Assembly (NCBI RefSeq): GCF_007786445.1
Contig: NZ_VNJI01000012.1
Span: forward strand, 62,001 to 126,000
DNA: 64,000 bases
Reading direction: 5' to 3'
Source: Paenibacillus cremeus
GTDB taxonomy: Bacteria > Bacillota > Bacilli > Paenibacillales > NBRC-103111
Positions 18,352 to 26,516 of the stretch are shown here, one piece after another. The notes under the pieces were generated by a model. It made no database searches, had not been told where the DNA came from, and saw only the letters and a program-made list of their open reading frames with translations. Position 1 is the first letter of the stretch. Every line of letters begins with the position of its first letter. The translations under genes were made by a program, and so were the position numbers.

Positions 18352-19668
18352 TTACTTATATTCGGACAGGATATCGTTCATTTTTGGCACAGCAGCTTTC
18401 ATCAGAGATACTGGATCTTTGCCGTTCAAGACCATCTCGCCGACGACTTCTTTATAGACGTTGCTGAATTCCGGATAGCCGGTATGCTGCGGACGAGGTG
18501 CTACGTTGTCGAAGTTATCGAACACCGCTTTGTATTGAGGCCATTTTTGGAAGTACTGCTTGCCTTCCTCGGTGTTGACTACGGATTTGTGCGTTGGCAG
18601 GTAGCCGGTATCTTCCGCCCATTTGATGTTATGCTCGGCATCGGTCATGAACTTGATGAACTTCCAAGCCGCTTCCTTCTGCTTCTGAGGCGCCATATCC
18701 ATCATGACAATTCCCGCGCCGCCGATATGAGATTTGCGCTCTTTGTCCCCTGGAATGAAGGAGACGCCGATTTCAAACTTGGCATTTTCCAGGTACGTCT
18801 TGATGACCGCAGAAGTGTGCTGCACCATCCCGATCTTTTGATCCAGGAACATTTGTCTCATAACATCGGACGCGCCTTTGCCGTAGCCCATTTGCATAGA
18901 GCCGTCCTTGATCCATTTGTCAAAGTTTTGAATCCAGCGCAGGCTGTCCGGTTGGTCCAAAGCAATTTTCTTCTTATCCGCGCTCAGGATGGCCCCGCCT
19001 CCATTAGAAATCCACGGATCGTAATACCAGGTATCCCAGCCAGGAACAGCGAACGCGTAGCGCGTCGTTTTACCGTTTTCCTTGAGCGTCACTTTCTTAT
19101 TGAAATCCTCAATCTCCGCCCACGTTTGCGGCGGTTTCACGCCCAGCTTGTCGAACATCGTCTTGTTATACACCATGACGCTGGTACTGACAATCAGCGG
19201 GAAGCCGTATTGCTTGTTGTTAAACGCGTAAGCTGCCAGCATGCCCTTGGAAAAGTCATTCAGATCCACTTTATCGCGCTTGATATACTCGGTAAGGTCG
19301 CTGAACACGCCGCCATCGGCAAAGTTTGGCAAGGCGGATACTTCCACGTTTGTTACCGCCGGCACTTCTTTAGCCGCTACTGCAGCTTGGAGCTTTTTCT
19401 GCAAATCTGTATACGCACCTTGGAACACCGGCTCTACCGTGATGTAAGGGTATTTCTTGTTGAACTCGGCGATCATGTAGTTGAGTCCCGCCAATTGTGC
19501 ATCTGCGTGGGAGTGCCAATATTGGATCGTAATCGGTGTTTTATCTTCTTCCACCGCTTTAGCGTCAGGAAGCGCAGCAGGCTTATCTCCTCCTCCACCA
19601 CAAGCTGCAAGCGTTGAAGCCGTAAGAGCGGCAAGAACTGAGATGGACAACCATTTTTTCGATTTCAT
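18352..19668 (-). CDS. ugpB: ABC transporter substrate-binding lipoprotein (UgpB-like)
   Basis: A 438-residue extracytoplasmic binding protein of the family 1 type. The signal peptide ends in lipobox LAAC near residue 23 (STLAACGGGG). Features include ITIQYWHSHADAQLAGLN near the start and the typical WDTWYYDPWISNGGGAI region. It is first in the operon ugpB-ugpA-ugpE-GDPD-lipoprotein-GDPD. I start at MKSKKWLS (19668) with GAAGGGG ten bases upstream; the frame from 19719 runs into the leader terminator. Binding of glycerol-3-phosphate or its diesters is inferred from context. Confidence 0.85.
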   Translation of the reverse strand: MKSKKWLSISVLAALTASTLAACGGGGDKPAALPDAKAVEEDKTPITIQYWHSHADAQLAGLNYMIAEFNKKYPYITVEPVFQGAYTDLQKKLQAAVAAKEVPAVTNVEVSALPNFADGGVFSDLTEYIKRDKVDLNDFSKGMLAAYAFNNKQYGFPLIVSTSVMVYNKTMFDKLGVKPPQTWAEIEDFNKKVTLKENGKTTRYAFAVPGWDTWYYDPWISNGGGAILSADKKKIALDQPDSLRWIQNFDKWIKDGSMQMGYGKGASDVMRQMFLDQKIGMVQHTSAVIKTYLENAKFEIGVSFIPGDKERKSHIGGAGIVMMDMAPQKQKEAAWKFIKFMTDAEHNIKWAEDTGYLPTHKSVVNTEEGKQYFQKWPQYKAVFDNFDNVAPRPQHTGYPEFSNVYKEVVGEMVLNGKDPVSLMKAAVPKMNDILSEYK

Positions 19669-19706
19669 TCTAGTAGTACCCCTTCCAAATTTGGTTTTTT
19701 GACAAT

Positions 19707-19810
19707 AAAAAAGAGACAATTAGAGCACCAATGAGGACGCCGGCATGGAAAAGAAGAGGGGAATCCCCTAGCTTTCCTGCCAACCGTCCCAAAGGTAATC
19801 TCATTGTCTC
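19707..19810 (-). promoter_or_regulatory. Leader terminator of the ugp operon, possible GlpP target
   Basis: On the minus strand, GAGACAATGAGATTACC (19810-19794) can pair with GGTGCTCTAATTGTCTC (19729-19713) at 14 of 17 positions and is followed directly by six T (19712-19707), 39 bases before the ugpB start. The 64-base interior carries a small GGGGATTCCCC hairpin. A promoter lies upstream, so transcription would stop before ugpB unless relieved. GlpP, a known glycerol-3-phosphate-dependent leader antiterminator, is encoded about 1 kb away. The hairpin is seen; control by GlpP is inferred. Confidence 0.65.
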
Positions 19811-19852
19811 CGTACCCGTGGGAAGTATTTTGTTTTCTTATGTTGAACTTTG

Positions 19853-19867
19853 TCGAAGCGCTTTCCA
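19853..19867 (-). promoter_or_regulatory. Putative cre (CcpA) site in front of ugpB
   Basis: TGGAAAGCGCTTCGA on the minus strand contains the palindromic core GAAAGCGCTTC of catabolite-responsive elements. It lies just after the proposed -10 box, where CcpA binding would block transcription. Confidence 0.5.
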
Positions 19868-19872
19868 ATCGA

Positions 19873-19902
19873 AGTATGCCACACGCAGCAGCACACTGTC
19901 AA
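19873..19902 (-). promoter_or_regulatory. Putative sigma-A promoter of the ugp operon
   Basis: TTGACA (19902-19897), an 18-base spacer and CATACT (19878-19873). The -35 box is perfect and the -10 box matches four of six. It starts just after the mgtC stop. Confidence 0.55.
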
Positions 19903-19915
19903 CGCATTTACACAA

Positions 19916-20695
19916 TCATAACACTTGTGTCCGCCCAATGCTCTGCGTCTTCTGAAGCTTGAACGCATTGGATTCCAGCGAGACCACCTCTACGGTATTG
20001 GAGATGTTCTCCATTACAATATCCAGCTTTTCGGAGTGCGTCGTTTTGATGCTGAAGTGCAGCTCCTTGATTCGCTCGCCATCGAGATCGGACGTTTGGT
20101 CCGTCATCTTCATCTTCACATTGACGATTTGGATGTCCTCTTGCCCGAACAACGTCGCGATTTTGCCCAGCACCCCCGGCCGATCATGGATACGCACCAC
20201 CACCTCATGGTATCTCCGTCCACGCATCAGGCGCTTCTCCCACTTGTTCAGGACGAACAAGCTCATCAGCACCAGCACCGTGGATAAAAACGCACAGTAG
20301 AAAAATCCTGCCCCGACGCATAGCCCGATCGCGGCCACCACCCATACGGATGCAGCCGTCGTAAGTCCCGACACCGTTGAACCGTTACGCAGAATCGCGC
20401 CGGCGCCCAGGAAGCCGATCCCGCTGATCACTTGCGCCGCCAGACGTGCCGGGTCAATCCGGACGTTGGCCTCGATGACGAACTCGGAAAAGCCGTAAAT
20501 CGATAGCAGCATAATCGCCGCCGAGCCGATACATACCAGGATGTGCGTTCGAAACCCCGCCGCGTGATTGCTGTACTCTCGCTCCAATCCGATCAGCCCG
20601 CCAAGCCCTGCAGCCAGCAAAACCCGGATCGTGAGCTCTAAATGCGTAATGTGCCATATATCAGCAGCAATCGGAATCCCCTCCCTTCCTCTCAA
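19916..20695 (-). CDS. MgtC/SapB family membrane protein
   Basis: About 259 residues. The N-terminal MgtC domain has four or five membrane helices with the conserved GGLIGLEREY and GFLGAGAILR segments. The C-terminal third is an ACT-like soluble domain (VVVRIHDRPGVLGKIATLF). Proteins of this type are linked to magnesium limitation and ATP synthase control, but the role varies. The start is uncertain: TTG at 20695 lacks a well-spaced ribosome site. A GGGAGGGG inside the frame would suit a start a few codons later, where only ATT is in frame. It follows glpP by 20 bases. Confidence 0.82.
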   Translation of the reverse strand: MRGREGIPIAADIWHITHLELTIRVLLAAGLGGLIGLEREYSNHAAGFRTHILVCIGSAAIMLLSIYGFSEFVIEANVRIDPARLAAQVISGIGFLGAGAILRNGSTVSGLTTAASVWVVAAIGLCVGAGFFYCAFLSTVLVLMSLFVLNKWEKRLMRGRRYHEVVVRIHDRPGVLGKIATLFGQEDIQIVNVKMKMTDQTSDLDGERIKELHFSIKTTHSEKLDIVMENISNTVEVVSLESNAFKLQKTQSIGRTQVL

Positions 20696-20715
20696 TTCAT
20701 CGTATTTATTTACCC

Positions 20716-21270
20716 TTACCAGAGCTTATCGTTACCTACGGAGACCGCCAATGCTCCGGCTCGAAGCGCCTCATCGATTTCCTCTTGATACGACACCAAG
20801 CCACCCGCAATAATCGGCAACGGCGTCATATTGGTCATCTCGCGAATGATCCTTGGCATAAGCCCAGGCATCACCTCGATGGCATCCGGCTGGCTTTGCT
20901 CGACCGACTTGATCCCGCGCTGCACGGCGCTTCGGTCGATTAGAAAGATACGCTGGATCGCCATCAGCCCTTCTTCCTTCGCGGTGCGGATCAGATTGCT
21001 CTTCGTCGAAATGATCCCGGTTGGGAACACCCGCTTCGCGACATAAGAAACACCCTTCCGGTCCGCCGCAATGCCCTCGATAAACTCCATGTGAAGAAAG
21101 ACGGCCTTACCGGCTTCCTTCGTTTGATCCACCAAATCTTTTATGTTAAAAATCGATCCGGTTAATAAAAAAATGACGTTGGCCTGACTCTTCAGCGCCT
21201 GAGCCAAATCCTCTTCACGCTGTACCGCCGCAATGGTTTGATGTTCAACTAAGTCCACAATCGGATGCAT
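20716..21270 (-). CDS. glpP: Glycerol-3-phosphate-responsive antiterminator GlpP
   Basis: About 184 residues with a TIM-barrel-like fold. Family segments include VIFLLTGSIFNIKDLVDQ, KAVFLHMEFIEGIAAD, ISTKSNLIRTAKEEGL and DAIEVMPGLMPRII. In Bacillus subtilis GlpP binds glycerol-3-phosphate and the leader mRNA of glp genes and prevents early termination. GGAGG precedes ATG 21270 by 11 bases; an ATG at 21288 has no ribosome site. It lies between the HAD phosphatase gene and mgtC, upstream of the ugp operon whose leader holds a terminator. Confidence 0.9.
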   Translation of the reverse strand: MHPIVDLVEHQTIAAVQREEDLAQALKSQANVIFLLTGSIFNIKDLVDQTKEAGKAVFLHMEFIEGIAADRKGVSYVAKRVFPTGIISTKSNLIRTAKEEGLMAIQRIFLIDRSAVQRGIKSVEQSQPDAIEVMPGLMPRIIREMTNMTPLPIIAGGLVSYQEEIDEALRAGALAVSVGNDKLW

Positions 21271-21325
21271 GCTCGTTATAACCTCCATTAACTATCGGAA
21301 ATGTGACCATTATAACATGCAGCGC

Positions 21326-22102
21326 TTACAAGTGGATTACCTCTCGAATACTTGGTAAAATGTACCTTGGACGAAACGGCGTCGTCTCTGCCATTTCCTT
21401 CGAGCTGACCCCGGTCAATACGAGAACGGAGGCCATACCGGCGTCGTTGCCCATCTTGATGTCGGTCTCGAGCCGGTCGCCGATCATGTAGCAGTCCTCG
21501 TAGGTCAGCCCCAGATGCTGTGCCGCTGCTTCCGCCGCAATCAGCGAAGGCTTGCCGACGACCAGATCGATTGGCCTTCCTGTAGCCGCTTCTAAAGCGG
21601 CAATGAAGGTGCCGGTATCCGGCAGCTGTCCATCCTCGAGCGGGCACGTGGAATCCGGATTGGAAGCGATGATGATCGCCCCTTTCACCGCCGCCTGGTA
21701 CAAGTAGTTCAGCTTGTCGTACGAAAACTGGCGGTCCCACGAGAGGACCACGTAGTTCGGATGCTGCTCCGAATCGCCGTCAATAAGCGGAATGCCGTGC
21801 TCGATCAGTTCATCTCGTATCGGCTCCTCGCCGATCAGATGCACCAGCTCGCCCGGCTTCAGCCTGCTCTGCAAATACCGCGCTACGATGAGCGAGGAGT
21901 TCAGCACATCCTCGATCCCCGTCGGAATCCCCATCTTCGTCAATTTGTCGGAGTACGACTGCCGGGTGGCGATCGGTTTGTTCGAGAAGAAGACGACCTT
22001 ATCCCCCCGCTCTCTCAAGCGGTGAATCGCTTCCGCAGCCCCCTCAATCATGCGCTCCCCCAGATAGACCGTGCCATCCAAGTCAAAAATATATCCTTTC
22101 AT
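21326..22102 (-). CDS. HAD-IIA family phosphatase (NagD/AraL-like)
   Basis: A 258-residue HAD phosphatase. Motif I is YIFDLDGTVYLG, with the nucleophile Asp7 and acid Asp9. Motif II is VVFFSNKP, motif III has the lysine VVGKPS, and motif IV is MIGDRLETDI. The type IIA cap lies between motifs II and III. Relatives act on sugar phosphates, glycerol-3-phosphate or phosphoglycolate. With glpP next to it, glycerol-3-phosphate is a reasonable guess, not shown. GAGG lies seven bases before ATG. It is first in the unit HAD-glpP-mgtC. Confidence 0.88.
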   Translation of the reverse strand: MKGYIFDLDGTVYLGERMIEGAAEAIHRLRERGDKVVFFSNKPIATRQSYSDKLTKMGIPTGIEDVLNSSLIVARYLQSRLKPGELVHLIGEEPIRDELIEHGIPLIDGDSEQHPNYVVLSWDRQFSYDKLNYLYQAAVKGAIIIASNPDSTCPLEDGQLPDTGTFIAALEAATGRPIDLVVGKPSLIAAEAAAQHLGLTYEDCYMIGDRLETDIKMGNDAGMASVLVLTGVSSKEMAETTPFRPRYILPSIREVIHL

Positions 22103-22149
22103 CCTTCAGCCTCGCTTCTGGCCGGCTTGACCGTAGAAGAGCCTATGAA

Positions 22150-22225
22150 AAAGCAAAAAACCCTTATCCACAGTAAACACACCTCTAGCCAGAGGACGTG
22201 ATTACGGGTAAGGGTTACTCATCTA
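22150..22225 (-). promoter_or_regulatory. Leader terminator before the HAD-glpP-mgtC operon
   Basis: On the minus strand, AACCCTTACCC (about 22220-22208) pairs with GGATAAGGGTT ending in TTTTTT (about 22155-22150), with an inner stem CCTCTGGCTAGAGG. It lies about 50 bases before the HAD start and about 30-100 bases after a strong promoter. It is not the rplT terminator, which is separate (22316-22346). It could be an attenuator, perhaps under GlpP, or the end of a small RNA of about 105 bases. Confidence 0.6.
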
Positions 22226-22261
22226 CTCAAACCTAACCGTTTGGTTTATGCTATTGCTTGA

Positions 22262-22291
22262 ATTATAGAGCCGGGACTAACCTTTTGTCAA
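22262..22291 (-). promoter_or_regulatory. Sigma-A promoter of the HAD-glpP-mgtC unit
   Basis: TTGACA (22291-22286), an 18-base spacer and TATAAT (22267-22262) on the minus strand: two perfect boxes. Transcription should start near 22255. Confidence 0.75.
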
Positions 22292-22315
22292 TCATTACTT
22301 TCCATTGGCCGAAAA

Positions 22316-22346
22316 TTAAAAAACAGCCCTTACTAAGTAAGGGCTG
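22316..22346 (-). terminator. Terminator of infC-rpmI-rplT
   Basis: CAGCCCTTAC (22324-22333) and GTAAGGGCTG (22337-22346) form a perfect 10-bp stem; a T run follows on the minus strand (22323-22318). Confidence 0.9.
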
Positions 22347-22362
22347 CTTACAAACGCGTGCT

Positions 22363-22722
22363 TTACGCGTTTACTTTTTCTTTTGCCGCAGCTGCCAAGG
22401 AGTTGAACGAGCTGATGTCGTTAACTGCCAGGTCAGCCAGCATTTTGCGGTTTACTTCTACGCCAGCCAATTTCAGGCCGTGCATCAGCTTGCTGTAGGA
22501 CAGACCGTTTTGACGAGCAGCCGCGTTGATCCGCACGATCCACAATTTGCGGAAATCGCGTTTTTTCTGACGGCGGTCACGGTAAGCGTAAAGCAAGGAT
22601 TTCATTACTTGCTCTTTCGCTGTTTTAAATAATCTATGTTTCGAACCAAAGTAACCTTTAGCAAGCTTCAAAATTTTCTTACGACGACGAGTGCGGATAA
22701 ATCCGCCTTTCACTCTTGCCAT
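22363..22722 (-). CDS. rplT: 50S ribosomal protein L20
   Basis: A 119-residue highly basic protein (start [19 protein letters not shown]) that binds 23S rRNA early in large-subunit assembly. In Bacillus subtilis it also represses its own operon by acting on the infC leader. The order infC-rpmI-rplT is the standard one. GGAGGGATC precedes the ATG, and the gene ends 17 bases before the operon terminator. Confidence 0.97.
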   Translation of the reverse strand: MARVKGGFIRTRRRKKILKLAKGYFGSKHRLFKTAKEQVMKSLLYAYRDRRQKKRDFRKLWIVRINAAARQNGLSYSKLMHGLKLAGVEVNRKMLADLAVNDISSFNSLAAAAKEKVNA

Positions 22723-22773
22723 GATGATCCCTCCAAAATTTAAGTATCTATATCATTTACGAGCTTAATGGTA

Positions 22774-22971
22774 TTACAGAAGAGAAATTTGTTGCTTCAG
22801 ACGTCTTACGTCGCCAGCAGCCATAACCGGGTTGCTGCCAAGTACGCGCTTTTGGCGAGCAGATTTGCCGGACAACAGGTGGTTTTTGTACGCTTTGTAG
22901 CGTTTTACTTTACCAGTGCCTGTTACTTTCAGGCGGTCTTTCAAACTGCTGTGTGTTTTCATTTTAGGCAT
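22774..22971 (-). CDS. rpmI: 50S ribosomal protein L35
   Basis: A 65-residue basic protein with the family pattern MPKMKTHSSLKDRLKVTGTG and HLLSGKSARQKR. It is part of the large ribosomal subunit. AAGGAGG lies before the ATG. It sits between infC and rplT. Confidence 0.97.
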   Translation of the reverse strand: MPKMKTHSSLKDRLKVTGTGKVKRYKAYKNHLLSGKSARQKRVLGSNPVMAAGDVRRLKQQISLL

Positions 22972-22997
22972 GTGGTGGTTCCTCCTTAATGATTGAA

Positions 22998-23513
22998 TTA
23001 TTGCTGTTGCTTAGGCGACAAAATCATGATCATGCTGCGGCCTTCCAGCTTCGGCTTGCGCTCTATGACGCAAAGCTCTTCCACCTCGGTAGCCATTCGC
23101 TCCAGCTGACGCTGACCGATCTCGGCATGGGCAATCTCCCGGCCGCGGAAGCGAACCGACAGTTTCACTTTGTCTCCCTCACTCAGAAACTTCTGGACGT
23201 TGCGAAGCTTCGTTTGAAAATCGTGCTCATCGATCGTCGCGCTCAGGCGAATTTCCTTAAGTTCCACGATCTTCTGATTCTTACGGGCTTCCTTTTCTTT
23301 CTTCTGCATTTCATAGCGGTACTTCCCGTAATCCATGATCCGGCAAACCGGCGGCTTCGCCGTTGGAGCCACGTTGACCAAGTCCAGATTCAAATCCTGC
23401 GCAATTTGCTGCGCTTCACGAATCGGCTTGATACCAAGCTGTTCTCCGTCTGCACCAATCAAACGAACTTCTCTCGCCCGAATTTCATCATTGATGATGT
23501 GCTCTGTACTTAT
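22998..23513 (-). CDS. infC: Translation initiation factor IF-3 with apparent AUA start
   Basis: IF-3 binds the 30S subunit and checks start codon and initiator tRNA. The two-domain protein of 171 residues is complete if read from an AUA at 23513 (STEHIINDEIRAREVRLIG), with GGAGG nine bases upstream. The first ATG/GTG/TTG in frame is TTG 23462, which would cut off the conserved N-terminal strand NDEIRAREVRLI and has no ribosome site. Rare starts such as AUU are known for infC and allow IF-3 to limit its own synthesis. The core ...PTAKPPVCRIMDYGKYRYE and the C-terminal domain are normal. Confidence 0.93.
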   Translation of the reverse strand: MSTEHIINDEIRAREVRLIGADGEQLGIKPIREAQQIAQDLNLDLVNVAPTAKPPVCRIMDYGKYRYEMQKKEKEARKNQKIVELKEIRLSATIDEHDFQTKLRNVQKFLSEGDKVKLSVRFRGREIAHAEIGQRQLERMATEVEELCVIERKPKLEGRSMIMILSPKQQQ

Positions 23514-23544
23514 GACCTGCCACCTCCAAGGGATTGTAACAAAT

Positions 23545-23578
23545 TAAAAAAGACGTAGGCGCATATACGCCCACGTCT
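23545..23578 (-). promoter_or_regulatory. L20-type leader terminator upstream of infC
   Basis: AGACGTGGGCG (from 23578) pairs with CGCCTACGTCT ending at 23551 and is followed by six T, 32 bases before the infC start. The leader is about 180 bases long. The layout matches the L20-controlled attenuator of the Bacillus infC operon; binding by L20 is inferred. Confidence 0.75.
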
Positions 23579-23701
23579 GTTGGTCCAAGTGATTAACGAT
23601 TCCGGATCCATCCGAAATGCATCATTCATTCACTAGTTCATAACCAGCCAACCCAAGGTCGGTCAGGTGAGAAGCGGGCGCTTCTTCTTTCGCACCAAAA
23701 C

Positions 23702-23731
23702 AGTATATCACTTGATCATTTATAAAGTCAA
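23702..23731 (-). promoter_or_regulatory. Sigma-A promoter of the infC operon
   Basis: TTGACT (23731-23726), an 18-base spacer and TATACT (23707-23702) on the minus strand, 23 bases after the stop of the glycosyltransferase gene. Confidence 0.75.
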
Positions 23732-23753
23732 GCTTCAAGCAGAATTAATATCA

Positions 23754-24989
23754 TTAGCTGGCTTGCTTGCTCTGTACTTCCTCCAAGCGGATCACACGAG
23801 TATGCTCTGTATGGCTCCATTGCTTGTTGTTTTGCGTGAAGAAAGCATAGAACGTAATCGGCCACCAGGACAGCAGGAACACCGGGAACGTGATGAGATA
23901 CTTATACGACTTCAAAGGCGCCTTCTCCAGCAGCAGCGCAATAACGAATTGGCCGTAAGTCAGTACGGAAAAGACAGCAAAGAAATCCGGCTGCATCTGA
24001 TACAGCGACGTAAACTTCGGAACACCCGGGAGCGAAAGATCGATCCACAGCACAACGGTTAGGATCGAGCCGATAAGCAGGTTGTAAGCATTCAGAGCAT
24101 ACAGTGCCGTGTCGATCTTGGTCCAGCTGCCTTCCTTAAGGCCTTTCCAGAACAGCGGGAAGAAATAGCGTCTAGCTACGTCGAAATGACCCTGCATCCA
24201 TCTCAAGCGCTGACGCGCCGAAGCCTTGAATGTGAGCGGCTTCTCGTCGTACACCTTGGCCTCGTAATTGAAGGTCGGATGAATGCCGCGCATCACGCAG
24301 CGCATTGTAAACTCCAAATCCTCCACCAAGCTCGTTGCACCCCAACCGAATTCCTTGAGCAGATTGGAGTCAAAGCACATTCCGGTACCGCCCAAGTAGT
24401 TGGCTAGTCCCAGATTGGTCCGCGGCAGCTGCCACAAGCGGTTGCAATACCAGTAAGTCACGGCATAAGCCGCTGTAATCCACGAATCGTGCGGGTTCTT
24501 CGTATCCAGGTACGCCTGGATGACTTGGGAGCCGTTGCACAAGTCGTTATTCATATGCGTCAAATAATCGGGATTCACAAGGTTGTCGGCGTCGAACATC
24601 ACGACGGCATCGTACTGGCGCGGCATTTTCCACAGCTCTTTGAGCATCCACTCGATCGCGTAGCCTTTGCCTCGCAGATTCGGGTTTTTACGCTCCATTG
24701 CATGTACTCCAAGGTCCCGGGAAATTTGCGCTGTATTATCGGTGCAGTTATCGCAAATCACGAATATATCGTACAATTCTCTCGGATAATCTAGATTTTT
24801 CAAATTCTCAATGAGTGCCCCTACAACCTGCTCCTCATTATGCGCAGCCACTAAGACAGCGAACGTTTTTTGCGGTGCGTGATCAGCTTTGGTCTTCTTA
24901 CGGTACCAACCGAAAAACGTTAGAACCAACTGGTAGGCTCCAATAAATGCCAATAGGATCTGGATACCTAACAGGATACTGTCCAGCAT
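23754..24989 (-). CDS. Membrane glycosyltransferase family 2
   Basis: A 411-residue processive-type GT2 enzyme. One N-terminal membrane helix (residues 4-26) is followed by the GT-A domain: FAVLVAAHNEEQVV, DNCTDNTA, the DXD-like FDADNLVNPDYL, VEDLEFTMR (base region) and the QRLRW motif of processive enzymes (ARQRLRWMQGHF). Three or four membrane helices make up the C-terminal third. It could build a beta-linked polysaccharide or glycolipid at the membrane; the sugar is not decidable. GGGGG lies before the ATG. No obvious terminator separates it from the infC promoter. Confidence 0.87.
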   Translation of the reverse strand: MLDSILLGIQILLAFIGAYQLVLTFFGWYRKKTKADHAPQKTFAVLVAAHNEEQVVGALIENLKNLDYPRELYDIFVICDNCTDNTAQISRDLGVHAMERKNPNLRGKGYAIEWMLKELWKMPRQYDAVVMFDADNLVNPDYLTHMNNDLCNGSQVIQAYLDTKNPHDSWITAAYAVTYWYCNRLWQLPRTNLGLANYLGGTGMCFDSNLLKEFGWGATSLVEDLEFTMRCVMRGIHPTFNYEAKVYDEKPLTFKASARQRLRWMQGHFDVARRYFFPLFWKGLKEGSWTKIDTALYALNAYNLLIGSILTVVLWIDLSLPGVPKFTSLYQMQPDFFAVFSVLTYGQFVIALLLEKAPLKSYKYLITFPVFLLSWWPITFYAFFTQNNKQWSHTEHTRVIRLEEVQSKQAS

Positions 24990-25346
24990 GAAATATCCCC
25001 CTTTTTTTGTATGTACCCCTTGATTGCTTTCTCTCTCTAGAAGTCTAATCGTGGAGCTGCCCCTTGTAACACTCGCGATGGTAGGCTACAGCAAATCACA
25101 TTCATGGTGCGAATTGGATTGCAAAAGTAGCCGCTTATGATTTTCCTCTCTTTGCCCCGTTTTGTCAAAAGCGTCCTAGTCGCTTCATCGTGGCTGATCT
25201 TTGTTTTAGCGGGAAAACCATGCCCTTACCCCTTAGAGTCTAAGCTATCCATCTTTTTACGTATTATTTTCATCGTTTTTCATTCTTTTTATAACTGCGG
25301 CAAGTATAAAATTGGTAAGGGCATCTTTCGCACACGTCAATCGTTC
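24990..25346. other. Intergenic region without recognised feature
   Basis: About 357 bases between two minus-strand glycosyltransferase genes. A short open frame at 25137-25445 on the plus strand has no ribosome site and runs into the next gene antisense, so I do not call it. No clear terminator or promoter seen. Confidence 0.4.
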
Positions 25347-26516
25347 TTACTTGGAGATGATCGTCCCCTGTCTGGAAAAGGACCCGGCGTCATGAATGAC
25401 TTGCGTATAGCTGCTCAGCAGCCCGTTAAAAATCGCATCCCATGATTGCAGCAAGCTGTGGCTTCGCCCAGCACTTCCCAGCTCACGAGCGAGCTCTCGG
25501 TTATTATACAACCCCATGACCGATTCCACAAAATCCGACACGCTTCCCGGAGGGCACAATAGGCCCGTTCGACCATGTTGGATGATGTCGCCCACGCCTC
25601 CGGCGTCGGCTCCAATGACCGGCGTACCGCTAGCCATTGCTTCCAGCACCACGTTACCGAACGTTTCGGTCGCCGAAGGGAAAACGAACACATCCGCAGC
25701 GGCGTACAAGTCACTCAGCGCCTTCCCCTGCTGAAAGCCGGGAAACGAAATATCGTCCCTTCCCGCGTACTGCTCCTGCAGGACTGCCCGCAGCGGACCA
25801 TCGCCAGCTACGATCAAATGCGCACGCCGACGCACCGATTCCGGCAGTGAGTCAAACACTTGAAGCAGCACATCGACACTTTTTTCCGGCGCCAATCTGC
25901 CAACATATAACATGACGTATTTTTCCTGGGAAATGTTGCAATTTCGTAAAACCTCACTTCGATTCACGAGCGGATGAAACCGCTGAACCTCCACTCCCCG
26001 AGGCCATATTTCTAAATTGTGCAGCCCCCTGTCTTGCAAGTGGTGTAGGGTCGAACACGACGGAACGTAAATTTTTCGGCAATCCTGATGGAACCAGAGC
26101 ATATATCTCCAGAGCATCGGCTCCATCCACTGCAGCTTATAGTAGGCCAAATAGCGGTCGAAATGCGTGTGATAAGAAGCTACGACGGGAATATGGTGGC
26201 GCTTCGCGTAATGCAAGCCAACCAGCCCCAAATTAAAGGGAGTTGCGACATGTATCAAGTCCGGCGAGAAGGCTTTGAGCGTCCGTTTGATGTTCATCGG
26301 GTTGGGGATAGCCATGCGGCATTCGGGGTATAATAGGAAGGGTATGCTGTAAAATCTTTCTACCATTTGGTTGACATCCGGCGAAAGGTTACTATGCGGT
26401 GCGAAGACTCGGCATTCCACGCCCCGCGATTCCAAAAAATGCACCCATCGGCCCAGCGTCTTGGCCACGCCATTCACGTCCGGCACGAACGTATCGGTAA
26501 ATAGAGCTACTTTCAT
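25347..26516 (-). CDS. Glycosyltransferase family 4 (glycolipid-type)
   Basis: A 389-residue GT-B enzyme. The N-terminal Rossmann domain starts MKVALFTDTFVPDVNGVAKT, typical of mannosyl- or glucosyl-lipid transferases such as MgtA. The C-terminal domain has YVGRLAPEKSVDVLL, GDGPLRAVL and the nucleotide-sugar glutamates in FPSATETFGNVVLEAMASG. The start at 26516 has AGGAGGAGG upstream. It is divergent from the PAP2/UgtP-like pair, which suggests a shared part in membrane glycolipid synthesis. Confidence 0.88.
   Translation of the reverse strand: MKVALFTDTFVPDVNGVAKTLGRWVHFLESRGVECRVFAPHSNLSPDVNQMVERFYSIPFLLYPECRMAIPNPMNIKRTLKAFSPDLIHVATPFNLGLVGLHYAKRHHIPVVASYHTHFDRYLAYYKLQWMEPMLWRYMLWFHQDCRKIYVPSCSTLHHLQDRGLHNLEIWPRGVEVQRFHPLVNRSEVLRNCNISQEKYVMLYVGRLAPEKSVDVLLQVFDSLPESVRRRAHLIVAGDGPLRAVLQEQYAGRDDISFPGFQQGKALSDLYAAADVFVFPSATETFGNVVLEAMASGTPVIGADAGGVGDIIQHGRTGLLCPPGSVSDFVESVMGLYNNRELARELGSAGRSHSLLQSWDAIFNGLLSSYTQVIHDAGSFSRQGTIISK

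Noticed and set aside
25137..25445. Plus-strand frame of 102 codons before the GT4 gene end
   Set aside because: No ribosome site, unusual composition, and overlaps the GT4 3' end antisense.
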